Shown: positions 51,013 to 57,990 of the stretch, in pieces
Position numbering within the stretch: the stretch's first letter is position 1
Layout of the letters: each line of letters begins with the position of its first letter
Assembly: GCA_030247855.1 (NCBI GenBank)
Contig: JAPDRN010000182.1
Location: 1 to 57,990 of the forward strand
Direction: 5' to 3'
Length of the DNA: 57,990 nt
From: Knufia peltigerae
Taxonomy: Eukaryota; Ascomycota; Eurotiomycetes; Chaetothyriales; Trichomeriaceae
The notes under the pieces: generated by a model
Seen by the model: only the letters and a program-made list of their open reading frames with translations
Database searches by the model: none
Told to the model about the DNA's origin: nothing
Made by a program: the position numbers and the translations under genes

Positions 51013-51315
51013 TCAGGCCTGCCGATCCAGCAGCGAGCCCAGCATCTGGTCCTCGCGGCGGATCACCGCAGCGTTGGCAGCAAACGCCACCACCTCGGCC
51101 TTGGCGGCCAACAGGTCACCCAGCGGCGTGGTCGGGCCTGTGTCACCAGTAGAGATCACCCGAGTCTCCACCCCACCCTGCGCTGCCGCTCCGCGCTGCA
51201 GTTGCAGTCGCGGGGCATTCGCGGTCGCCAGGTTGGCCACGTTGTGCGCGGCCACCTGCACGCCCCGCTGGGCCGCACGCATCCCGCTGAGGGCAACACC
51301 GGTCACATCGTTCAT
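51013..51315 (-). CDS. Orphan flagellar basal-body rod-like small protein
   Basis: A 100-residue protein containing the N-terminal rod/hook signature (VALSGMRAAQRGVQVAAHNVANL) and directly the C-terminal rod/hook signature (GDLLAAKAEVVAFAANAAVIRREDQMLGSLLD), with no middle domain. These two helices form the coiled coil in flagellar axial proteins. No other flagellar gene lies in this window. It may be a real but unusual rod-like protein or a shrunken relative. It is divergent from ftsY. Confidence 0.75.
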   Translation of the reverse strand: MNDVTGVALSGMRAAQRGVQVAAHNVANLATANAPRLQLQRGAAAQGGVETRVISTGDTGPTTPLGDLLAAKAEVVAFAANAAVIRREDQMLGSLLDRQA

Positions 51316-51446
51316 CGGCGGTCTCCCAGGCCGCCCAACGCAGCCTTCCGCACCGGTTAACGGCCGCGCGGCTGCGACCTTGAGTCCACGCCGGCCAGAC
51401 AGGCCCGGGTGGTAGCATATCCCTCTGATTTCAGCGCCTTTTGCCA

Positions 51447-52790
51447 ATGCTCAGTTTTTTCCGCCGCAAGAAGCCCCAGGACGCCGCCACACCGGACGCG
51501 CCCAAGACCCAGCACTACTCGGCTGAAGAGCTGGCGGCGGCATTCCCGTCGGCCGCGCCGCCCGAGCAGGCCCCGGCCGCACCGGTAGCACCGCCCGTGG
51601 CGGAAGCGCCTGTGCCGGCTGCCATTCCCGATGTCGTTGCGCCCGCAACGTCAGCGGCACCGGCTCCGGCTCCGCAGGCAACGCTGGAACCGCCGCAGGA
51701 AGCCATTCCGGAAGCCGCGCCGGAGCGCGTGCTGGCGCCGGAGAACTTCGCAGCCGAAGCGGCCGCCGCCGCTGCGGTCCTCGCTCCGCTGGCCCCGGTC
51801 ATCCCCGCGCAGGAACCGGCCGCCCCCGCCGCCGACCTGCCGGTGCTGGTCGATGCCCCGCCTGCCCCGGCCGGCAAGCCCGGCTGGCGCGAGCGCCTGC
51901 GCAACAGCGCTTTCGCCCGCAGTTTCGGCGGCCTGTTCTCACGTAATCCCAAACTCGATGACGACCTGCTGGACGAGATCGAGACCGCGCTGCTGACCGC
52001 CGACGTCGGCGTTGCCGCCACCACCGACCTGATCGCTGACCTGCGCAAGCGCATGAAGGCGCGCGAGTTCATCGATGCCAACGCCCTGCTGGCAGCACTC
52101 CGCGCCGATCTGATCGCAATCCTGCAGCCGGTGTCCAAGCCGCTGGTCATCGACCGCAACGCCAAGCCCTTCGTGGTGCTGACCGTCGGCGTCAACGGCG
52201 TCGGCAAGACCACCACCATCGGCAAGCTGGCCAAGCGCTTCAAGGACGAGGGCCACAGCCTGATGCTGGCCGCTGGCGATACCTTCCGCGCTGCCGCCGT
52301 GGCCCAGTTGCAGATCTGGGGCGAGCGCAACGGCGTGGCCGTGGTCGCGCAGGGGCAGAACGCCGATGCCGCCTCGGTCGCCTACGACGCACTGCAGGCC
52401 GGCAAGGCCCGTGGCACGTCGGTTCTGATCGCCGATACCGCGGGCCGCCTGCACACCCAGTCCGGGCTGATGAACGAGTTGGGCAAGATCCGCCGCGTAC
52501 TCGGCAAGATCGACGAGAACGCGCCGCACGAAGTGCTGATGGTGATCGACGGCACTACCGGCCAGAACGCGCTTTCGCAGCTGCGCCAGTTCAATGCCGC
52601 AGTCAAGGTGACCGGCCTGGTGGTGACCAAGCTGGACGGCACCGCAAAGGGCGGCGTGGTGTTCGCGCTGGCCCGTGAGTTCGGCATTCCGATCCGTTTC
52701 GCCGGCATCGGCGAGCGCCCGGAAGACCTGCGTGTGTTCGATCCGGAAGCTTTCGTCGACGCCCTGTTGCCCCAAGCGCTGGGTGCCTGA
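51447..52790 (+). CDS. ftsY: Signal recognition particle receptor FtsY
   Basis: A 447-residue SRP receptor GTPase that docks ribosomes at the inner membrane. After a basic start (FFRRKK) there is an Ala/Pro/Glu-rich A domain of about 150 residues. The NG domain follows, with G1 GVNGVGKTTTIGKLA (248-262), DTFRAAAVAQLQIW, G3 DTAGR and G4 TKLDGTAKGG. An in-frame TTG two codons upstream is a less likely start. Confidence 0.97.
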   Translation: MLSFFRRKKPQDAATPDAPKTQHYSAEELAAAFPSAAPPEQAPAAPVAPPVAEAPVPAAIPDVVAPATSAAPAPAPQATLEPPQEAIPEAAPERVLAPENFAAEAAAAAAVLAPLAPVIPAQEPAAPAADLPVLVDAPPAPAGKPGWRERLRNSAFARSFGGLFSRNPKLDDDLLDEIETALLTADVGVAATTDLIADLRKRMKAREFIDANALLAALRADLIAILQPVSKPLVIDRNAKPFVVLTVGVNGVGKTTTIGKLAKRFKDEGHSLMLAAGDTFRAAAVAQLQIWGERNGVAVVAQGQNADAASVAYDALQAGKARGTSVLIADTAGRLHTQSGLMNELGKIRRVLGKIDENAPHEVLMVIDGTTGQNALSQLRQFNAAVKVTGLVVTKLDGTAKGGVVFALAREFGIPIRFAGIGERPEDLRVFDPEAFVDALLPQALGA

Positions 52791-52800
52791 CACACCGCGC

Positions 52801-52855
52801 AGCCACGCATGGCGTGGCTCTACTGCAACCCGGTAGAGCCACCCCATGGGTGGCT
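52801..52855. repeat. Two SMAG palindromes between ftsY and mutY
   Basis: AGCCACGC-ATG-GCGTGGCTCTAC (52801-52823) and GTAGAGCCACCCCATGGGTGG (52833-52855), facing each other, as in a dimeric SMAG. Confidence 0.8.
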
Positions 52856-52871
52856 GCCTCTTGGAGTACCG

Positions 52872-53996
52872 ATGCCCCGCCAGCCGAACGCCAGCGCCAA
52901 GCCAGCTCCTGAGCACGGCTTCGTCGCCCGCCTGCTGCACTGGTTCGACGACCACGGCCGCCACGACCTGCCGTGGCAGCATCCGCGCAGCCCGTATCGG
53001 GTCTGGTTGTCCGAGATCATGCTGCAGCAGACCCAGGTGGCAACGGTCATTCCGTACTTCCACCGTTTCCTGCAGCACTTCCCCACCCTGCCCGACCTCG
53101 CCGCCGCCAGCAACGACGCGGTGATGGCGCAGTGGGCGGGACTGGGCTACTACGCGCGCGCACGCAATCTGCATGCCGCCGCCAAGCGCTGCGTGGCCGA
53201 GCACGGCGGCGACCTGCCGCATGATTTCGATGCCCTGCACGACCTGCCCGGCATCGGCCGCAGTACCGCCGGCGCGATCCTCAGCCAGGCCTGGAACGAC
53301 CCGTTCGCGATCCTCGACGGCAACGTCAAGCGCGTGCTCAGCCGCTATCACGGCGTCGAAGGCTTTCCTGGCCTGCCCGCCGTCGAAAAGCAGCTGTGGG
53401 CCATCGCCGACGCACAGGCCGCCCTGGTCCCGGCGGCGCGCAGGGCCGACTACACCCAGGCGCAGATGGACCTCGGTGCGACGGTCTGCAGCCGGTCCAG
53501 ACCGGCCTGCGTGATCTGTCCCCTGCAGGAGGATTGCGTGGCCCGTCGCGAAGGCCGCACGGCCGAGCTGCCAACAGCAAAGCCGAGCAGGGTGCTGCCC
53601 GAACGCGAGGCGGTGGCCCTGCTGCTGCGCGACAAGCAGCAGCGCGTGCTGCTGCAGAAGCGGCCGGACACCGGCATCTGGGCGCAGCTGTGGACGCTTC
53701 CGCAGGCCGATGCGGGCAGCGAGCTGCAGGACTGGTTCGACGTGCACGTCGATGGTTCGCTGGAAGATGCCGAGGAACTACCGGTGCTGCAGCACACCTT
53801 CAGCCACTACAAGCTGCATCTGCAGGTATTGTCACGGCAGGTGCACGGCCTGCGCGTCGAAGAACCCACGCTGCGCTGGGTCGGCGCCGCCGAACTGTCT
53901 GTACTGGGTTTGCCAGCCCCTATCCGAAAACTGCTTGATGGCACACCCATCAAGGCCCCCAAGCGAACCTCCGCGAAATCCCGCAACCACGAGTGA
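52872..53996 (+). CDS. mutY: A/G-specific adenine glycosylase MutY
   Basis: A 374-residue base-excision enzyme that removes adenine mispaired with 8-oxoguanine. Catalytic Glu48 is in WLSEIMLQQTQV. The helix-hairpin-helix is LPGIGRSTAGA (125-135), with catalytic Asp149. The 4Fe-4S cluster cysteines are C206-x6-C213-x2-C216-x5-C222. A C-terminal NUDIX-like domain recognises 8-oxoguanine. Its TGA overlaps a GTG in front of yggX, so the pair is coupled, as in E. coli. Confidence 0.97.
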   Translation: MPRQPNASAKPAPEHGFVARLLHWFDDHGRHDLPWQHPRSPYRVWLSEIMLQQTQVATVIPYFHRFLQHFPTLPDLAAASNDAVMAQWAGLGYYARARNLHAAAKRCVAEHGGDLPHDFDALHDLPGIGRSTAGAILSQAWNDPFAILDGNVKRVLSRYHGVEGFPGLPAVEKQLWAIADAQAALVPAARRADYTQAQMDLGATVCSRSRPACVICPLQEDCVARREGRTAELPTAKPSRVLPEREAVALLLRDKQQRVLLQKRPDTGIWAQLWTLPQADAGSELQDWFDVHVDGSLEDAEELPVLQHTFSHYKLHLQVLSRQVHGLRVEEPTLRWVGAAELSVLGLPAPIRKLLDGTPIKAPKRTSAKSRNHE

Positions 53997-54001
53997 GTGC
54001 C

Positions 54002-54271
54002 ATGCCCCGAACCGTCTTCTGCCAGTACGAACAACGCGATGCCGAGGGCCTGGACTTCGTGCCTTACCCGGGCGAGCTGGGCCAGCGTGTGTTCAACCAC
54101 ATCGGCAAGCCGGCCTGGACCGCGTGGCTGGCACACCAGACCATGCTGATCAACGAAAACCGTCTCTCCCCGCGAAAGCCGGAGCATCGCGCATTGCTGG
54201 AAACGGAACTGGTGAAGTTCCTGTTCGAGAAGGACGCGGAGAAGCCCGCCGGGTTCGTACCCGAGGCCTGA
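54002..54271 (+). CDS. yggX: Fe(2+)-trafficking / oxidative damage protection protein YggX
   Basis: An 89-residue cytoplasmic protein with RTVFCQYEQRDAEGLDF at the start (single conserved Cys), then GELGQRVFNHIGKPAW and a C-terminal helix FLFEKDAEKPAGFVPE. Family members protect iron-sulphur proteins from oxidants. The ATG at 54002 gives the family length; a GTG at 53993 in frame overlaps the mutY stop (GTGA) and would add three residues. Confidence 0.95.
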   Translation: MPRTVFCQYEQRDAEGLDFVPYPGELGQRVFNHIGKPAWTAWLAHQTMLINENRLSPRKPEHRALLETELVKFLFEKDAEKPAGFVPEA

Positions 54272-54277
54272 CTCCCG

Positions 54278-54340
54278 GTAGTGCCGGCCGCTGGCCGGCA
54301 ACCTGGCACATCCGGGGTGCCGGCCAGCGGCCGGCACTAC
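54278..54340. repeat. Inverted SMAG pair (GTAGTGCCGGCC family)
   Basis: GTAGTGCCGGCCGCTGGCC at 54278-54302 and its mirror ending GGCACTAC at about 54316-54340. It fills the gap between two convergent genes and can fold into one long cruciform. Confidence 0.88.
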
Positions 54341-54344
54341 CGCA

Positions 54345-54803
54345 TCACTTCGCGGGCGACATGGATTCCTCGCGTTCCTGCACCTGCGCCTGGCGCATTT
54401 CCTTTTCCTCTGCCCGCAGCGACTTCACGTCCAGCTTGCGGATGGTCTTGATGAAGCACGGCATGCGCGGGCCACTGGTCGGGTCGCGCACCAGCACCTT
54501 GTCGAACGGCGCCGAGACACGCCCCATGTGGCTGGTCAGGCCGATCGCGGGTGCGTAGGACAGATCCGGGCACGGTCCGCTCAGCTCCAGCAGGTAGGCT
54601 TCGCTGGGCTTGGTCCAGACCGCCAGCGCGCTGTCGCCCAGTTCGGTCCAGCCATTGAGGCTGCCGAAGAACTGCATGTCCTTCTGGGGGGCCCCGGCGT
54701 GGGCACGATACAGCTCCAGCTTCTCGGCACTGCCCAAGCGGCCAGTCGTTGCACAGCCAGCCAGGGCCAGGCACAGCCCGGCGATCAACAGCGGGGTCTT
54801 CAT
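54345..54803 (-). CDS. DUF6491-like lipoprotein
   Basis: A 152-residue lipoprotein with lipobox CLALAGCATT (Cys near residue 17). The mature domain has SLNGWTELGDSALAVWTKPSEAYLLEL, GPCPDLSYAPAIGLT and MPCFIKTIRKLDV, with two cysteines that could pair. This pattern fits the uncharacterised DUF6491 family of xanthomonads, as far as I recall it. I start it at the ATG at 54803. Confidence 0.75.
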   Translation of the reverse strand: MKTPLLIAGLCLALAGCATTGRLGSAEKLELYRAHAGAPQKDMQFFGSLNGWTELGDSALAVWTKPSEAYLLELSGPCPDLSYAPAIGLTSHMGRVSAPFDKVLVRDPTSGPRMPCFIKTIRKLDVKSLRAEEKEMRQAQVQEREESMSPAK

Positions 54804-54918
54804 GGTGATCTCCACGGACGAACTGTGTACATCATGCGCCCAGTCATGCAGCGCCGGCGCGACGGCCGGCGGCCCAGTTCAGCCGTTGGTCGGTGGTCCC
54901 AGATCGCTTGCAACCGCG

Positions 54919-54980
54919 GTAGCCGCCAACCTTGGTTGGCGCCTGCGCTGCAGGACCAGCCGACCAAGGTCGGCATCTAC
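54919..54980. repeat. Two SMAG palindromes before the lolD end
   Basis: GTAGCCGCCAACCTTGGTTGG (54919-54943) and GCCGACCAAGGTCGGCATCTAC-type (about 54959-54980), convergent orientation. Confidence 0.75.
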
Positions 54981-54999
54981 CAAAGCGGGCCCAGCCCGC

Positions 55000-55713
55000 T
55001 CAGACGTCGGCGTGGGCCAGCGCGTGCAGGCGCCCTTCGCGCAGCTCCAGCACACGGTCCAGGCGTCGCGCCAGCGAGCGGTCATGGGTGACCAGTACCA
55101 GGCTGGTGTGGCGGGCACGATTGAGCTCGAGCATCAGCTCGAACACGGTCGCGGCCGTGCGGTCATCCAGGTTGCCGGTCGGCTCGTCACCCAGCACGCA
55201 GGCCGGGTGATTGACCAACGCGCGCGCCACTGCAGCACGCTGGCGTTCGCCACCGGACAATTCGCCGGGCTTGTGATCCAGGCGATGGCCGAGGCCGACC
55301 GATTCCAGCAGCGCAGTGGCGCGCGAGCTGGCCTCCGCCACCGCTGTACCGGCCAGCATCACCGGCATCATCACGTTTTCCAGCGCGGTGAATTCCGGCA
55401 ACAGATGGTGGAACTGGTAGACGAAACCCAGCGCCTGGTTGCGCAGCAGGCCGCGCGAGGTATCAGACAGCGCGGACATGCGCTGGCCGGTGACATAGAC
55501 CTCGCCCGCGGTGGGCGTATCCAGCCCACCGAGCAGATGCAGCAGCGTGCTCTTGCCGGCACCGGAGGCGCCGATGATCGCAACCGTCTCGCCTGCGGTC
55601 ACCGTCAGGTCCAGGCCATCGAACACCGGGGTCTGCATGCGCCCTTCAGCGTAAGTCTTGCCCAGTACTTCGGCACGGATCACTTCATCGCCGCGGTTGA
55701 AGACCTTATTCAT
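55000..55713 (-). CDS. lolD: Lipoprotein-releasing ABC transporter ATPase LolD
   Basis: A 237-residue ATPase that powers extraction of lipoproteins from the inner membrane to LolA. Walker A GASGAGKS is near residues 48-55. The LolD-specific FVYQFHHLLPEFTALENV Q-loop, signature LSGGERQRAAVARA and Walker B ACVLGDEPTGNLD are present. It overlaps lolC by 8 bp and is translated after it. Confidence 0.96.
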   Translation of the reverse strand: MNKVFNRGDEVIRAEVLGKTYAEGRMQTPVFDGLDLTVTAGETVAIIGASGAGKSTLLHLLGGLDTPTAGEVYVTGQRMSALSDTSRGLLRNQALGFVYQFHHLLPEFTALENVMMPVMLAGTAVAEASSRATALLESVGLGHRLDHKPGELSGGERQRAAVARALVNHPACVLGDEPTGNLDDRTAATVFELMLELNRARHTSLVLVTHDRSLARRLDRVLELREGRLHALAHADV

Positions 55714-56947
55714 AGCGCAGGGCCTCCGCCGGCTGGGTGCGTGCTGCCCGCCAGGCGGGATACAAAGTGGCCAGGAAGCTCATCAGCAGCGCGATCAGGG
55801 TGATCACCACGATGTCGCTGGTCTGCATGTCGGTGGGCAGGCCGGTGATGTAGTACACGTCCTCCGGCAGCAGCTTGACGTTGAACACCGACTCGATGGC
55901 GCCGAGGATGCGCTCAAGATTCAAGGTCAGGGTGATGCCGCCGATCAGGCCGGCGAGCGTGCCGAAAATGCCGATCAGCGAGCCCTGCACCATGAACACC
56001 TGCATCACTCCGCCCGGGGTCAGGCCGAGGGTGCGCAGGATCGCGATATCGGCCTGCTTGTCGGTCACCAGCATCACCTGCGAGGACACCAGGTTGAACG
56101 CGCCCATGGCGATGATCAGCGAGAGCAGGATGCCCATCACCACTTTTTCCATGCGCAGCGAGTGATACAGGTTGGCGTTCTGCTGGGTCCAGTCGCTGAC
56201 CCGATAGGCGCCGCCGAGGTTCTGCGCCAGGTCCACGCCCACCTCCAGCGAGCGGTCCATGTCATGCAGTTTCAGGCGGACGCCGGTGGCGCCATCGGAA
56301 CGCAGTACGCGCTCCAGGTCTTTCATGTTGGCAAAACCCACACCGCGATCGACTTCGTTGTAACCGGCCTCGAAGATGCCGCTGACGGTGAAGCGTTTCA
56401 TCCGTGGCACCGCACCGGCCGGCGTGCCCTGCACTTCTGCAAAGGTCACCAGCACCTGGTCACCGACGTCCACGCCAAGCCAGACGGCCAGTTCCTTGCC
56501 CAGCAACAGGTTGAAGCTGCCCGGGGTCAGGCTGCCATAGCTGCCCTTGGTGACCTTCTTGTCGATCACCGACACCTTCGGCTCCAGCGCCGGATCGATA
56601 CCCTGGATGATCGCACCCTGCACACGCGGGCCGCTGATCATCGACTGGATCTCGATATACGGCGCAGCACCGGCCACGCGCGGATCCTTGCTGGCCACAT
56701 CGACCACGCGCATCCAGTCCGGCATCGGTTCGCCGTCGCGGCTGATGGTGGTGTGCGCGGTCATCTGCAGCAGGCGGCTGCGGATCTCCTTCTGGAAACC
56801 GCTCATCACCGCCAGTGTGGTGATCAGCACCGTCACCCCGAGCGCGATGCCCAGGATCGATGCCATCGAAATGAAGGAGATGAAGCCGTTGCGGCGCTTG
56901 GCGCGCAGGTAGCGCAGGCCAATGGCCACGGGAATGGGTTTGAACAT
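55706..56947 (-). CDS. lolC: Lipoprotein-releasing permease LolC/LolE
   Basis: A 413-residue inner-membrane protein with four membrane helices: one near the N-terminus after RYLRAKRRNGFISFIS, three in the last 160 residues, and a large periplasmic domain between (about 45-265). The final helices include LVSSQVMLVTDKQADIAILRTLGLTPG, the coupling region to LolD. Only one LolC/E-type gene precedes lolD here; whether a second exists elsewhere cannot be seen. Confidence 0.93.
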   Translation of the reverse strand: MFKPIPVAIGLRYLRAKRRNGFISFISMASILGIALGVTVLITTLAVMSGFQKEIRSRLLQMTAHTTISRDGEPMPDWMRVVDVASKDPRVAGAAPYIEIQSMISGPRVQGAIIQGIDPALEPKVSVIDKKVTKGSYGSLTPGSFNLLLGKELAVWLGVDVGDQVLVTFAEVQGTPAGAVPRMKRFTVSGIFEAGYNEVDRGVGFANMKDLERVLRSDGATGVRLKLHDMDRSLEVGVDLAQNLGGAYRVSDWTQQNANLYHSLRMEKVVMGILLSLIIAMGAFNLVSSQVMLVTDKQADIAILRTLGLTPGGVMQVFMVQGSLIGIFGTLAGLIGGITLTLNLERILGAIESVFNVKLLPEDVYYITGLPTDMQTSDIVVITLIALLMSFLATLYPAWRAARTQPAEALRYE

Positions 56948-56970
56948 GCAGGCACGCCAGTCGATTCAGC

Positions 56971-57420
56971 CTATGGTGCCACCGACCGGGGCTGACGGGA
57001 AACGCCGCGTGCGGATACGGCCAGTCGCAGTTCACGTCGCTGCCCGCGATCGAGCACATCCGGCCAGAACAACAGCCGTCGGCGGTGCCAGCCCTCGCGC
57101 CAGTGCAGCAGCAGCCACGGCCCACGCACCACCAGTCGCGGCTCGGAAATGTCCTGCCCGTCCACGCGCAATGGCTCCGGCAGGGGTGGCAGCTGCAGCA
57201 TCACGGGGGGCCGCCGCAGGCGCCACGTCAGTTCGCCCAGGCCCAGCACCCAGACCCCGATCAGCGCGGGAACCAGATGCGCGGAAGGCAGATCCGAAAC
57301 GCGCAGCAGCCACGGCGCGGCCAGCAGTACGGCCAACTGGGCACCGGCCTGCAGCCGCGACGGGCGCCACTCAAGGCTTGAGGGCGAGGATCTTGTGCAT
57401 GAGGGGGACGGCGTGCGCAT
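56971..57420 (-). CDS. YgfX-like inner-membrane protein
   Basis: A 149-residue protein with two hydrophobic segments near residues 27-60 (LAVLLAAPWLLRV and ALIGVWVLGLGELTW) and a soluble C-terminal beta-rich part (LVVRGPWLLLHWREGW, LLFWPDV). Position and topology match E. coli YgfX (CptA), which follows sdhE. The only in-frame ATG, at 57420, gives a 50-bp overlap with sdhE, so a shorter product from a rare start is possible. Confidence 0.7.
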   Translation of the reverse strand: MRTPSPSCTRSSPSSLEWRPSRLQAGAQLAVLLAAPWLLRVSDLPSAHLVPALIGVWVLGLGELTWRLRRPPVMLQLPPLPEPLRVDGQDISEPRLVVRGPWLLLHWREGWHRRRLLFWPDVLDRGQRRELRLAVSARGVSRQPRSVAP

Positions 57421-57619
57421 GTGGGCAGGCCTCGTAGCCCATGAACCAGCGCCACAACTTATCGTCCTCGCAATCGAGCAGGAACAGGAAAACCTCGCGC
57501 TCTTCGGTCGGCGCACTGCTCCATTCGCGGTCCAGGTAGCGACCGAACAACTGGTCCAGTTCGCGCATGCCGCGCCGGCAACGCCAGCGCAGCTTCTTCA
57601 GCAGAACATCTTCTTCCAT
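57371..57619 (-). CDS. sdhE: FAD assembly factor SdhE
   Basis: An 82-residue cytoplasmic chaperone that attaches FAD to the succinate dehydrogenase flavoprotein. The family motif RRGMRELDQLFGRYL (RGxxE) and the DCEDDKLWRWFMGYE segment are intact. It lies about 100 bp downstream of sdhB on the same strand, after SMAG repeats. Confidence 0.95.
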   Translation of the reverse strand: MEEDVLLKKLRWRCRRGMRELDQLFGRYLDREWSSAPTEEREVFLFLLDCEDDKLWRWFMGYEACPHAHAVPLMHKILALKP

Positions 57620-57641
57620 CGTGTCTCTCCAGATACAGCAA

Positions 57642-57697
57642 AGCCACGCATGGCGTGGCTCTGCTGGGAGGTGCAGCCACGCGTGGCGTGGCTCTAC
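57642..57697. repeat. Two SMAG palindromes between sdhB and sdhE
   Basis: AGCCACGC-ATG-GCGTGGCTC (57642-57665) and AGCCACGC-GTG-GCGTGGCTCTAC (57676-57697). Confidence 0.8.
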
Positions 57698-57716
57698 CGG
57701 GTACAGCCGGGCCGTA

Positions 57717-57990
57717 TCAGGCGCGGCGTTCCATCATCAGCTTCTTGATCTCGGCGATCGCCAATGCCGGGTTCAGGCCCTTCGGGCAGGTCCGGGCGCA
57801 GTTCATGATGGTGTGGCAGCGATACAGCTTGAACGGATCTTCCAGATCGTCCAAGCGCGCACCGGTGTCCTCGTCGCGCGAATCGATGATCCAGCGGTAG
57901 GCCTGCAGCAGGATCGCCGGGCCCAGGTAACGCTCGCCGTTCCACCAGTAGCTCGGGCAGCTTGTCGAGCAGCACGCGCACAGGATGCAC
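57717..57990 (-). CDS. sdhB: Succinate dehydrogenase iron-sulphur subunit (3' part)
   Basis: The last about 91 codons of sdhB; the 5' part is beyond the window. The frame reads CILCACCSTSCPSYWWNG (4Fe-4S cysteines), then a long helix region and RCHTIMNCARTCPKGLNPA (3Fe-4S/4Fe-4S cysteines), ending KKLMMERRA before TGA at 57717-57719. It passes electrons from the flavoprotein to quinone in complex II. Confidence 0.95.
   Translation of the reverse strand, partial: CILCACCSTSCPSYWWNGERYLGPAILLQAYRWIIDSRDEDTGARLDDLEDPFKLYRCHTIMNCARTCPKGLNPALAIAEIKKLMMERRA

Noticed and set aside
57694..57990. A 98-codon minus-strand frame at the right edge
   Set aside because: The adjacent frame encodes the conserved cysteine-rich end of SdhB, so this one is a shadow.

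Overview
The window is high-GC Gammaproteobacterial chromosome, almost certainly Stenotrophomonas (S. maltophilia complex). The evidence is a complete smeU1-V-W-U2-X efflux operon with a divergent smeRv-type LysR gene, dozens of short palindromes carrying the GTAG tetranucleotide (the SMAG repeats of this genus), and the hrcA-grpE-dnaK-dnaJ order of xanthomonads. Most genes are housekeeping. There is no prophage, CRISPR array or intact insertion sequence.

Layout. 1-440: repeats. 451-2521: MFS transporter and divergent AraC regulator. 2622-7681: heat-shock cluster hrcA-grpE-dnaK-dnaJ on the minus strand, with two sigma-32-like promoters. 7797-14163: recN, a LysR/SGNH-hydrolase divergent pair, fur, bamE, rnfH-ratA and smpB. 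14253-16340: two unknown membrane proteins and a wrecked IS3 remnant. 16341-16733: ssrA (tmRNA), partner of smpB. 16844-24376: small accessory genes (TM2, HEAT, methyltransferase, lipase-like lipoprotein, hchA, exonuclease/phosphatase-family enzyme, VOC protein). 24419-33421: SmeVWX locus, preceded by a possible small upstream ORF. 33596-36542: OmpA-like lipoprotein, photolyase, SUKH-like protein. 36787-41987: a tightly packed phosphorus-scavenging operon (TonB receptor, beta-propeller phytase, metallophosphatase, 50-aa peptide). 42152-48242: upp, truncated psiF, MBL hydrolase, ggt, ferredoxin, coaD, rsmD. 48827-57990: htpG, ftsY, mutY, yggX, lolD-lolC, ygfX-sdhE and the 3' part of sdhB.

How the genes work together. 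SmpB and ssrA form the trans-translation system. HrcA, GrpE, DnaK, DnaJ and HtpG form the protein-folding response. SmeU1-V-W-U2-X couples a tripartite pump to two dehydrogenase-like proteins under SmeRv. The phytate operon appears to import or capture inositol phosphates and strip their phosphate. SdhE flavinylates the succinate dehydrogenase whose iron-sulphur subunit lies beside it.

The most intriguing non-coding feature is a family of five large structured repeats, called E1-E5 here, at about 1-111, 255-440, 43229-43404, 48297-48482 and 48564-48740. Each has a long outer stem, two inner hairpins with an ATGGAT/C-type loop and, where complete, a tail hairpin. The stems differ between copies by compensatory changes while the loops stay constant. 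Two pairs diverge from SMAG repeats lying between them. I do not know a name for this family.
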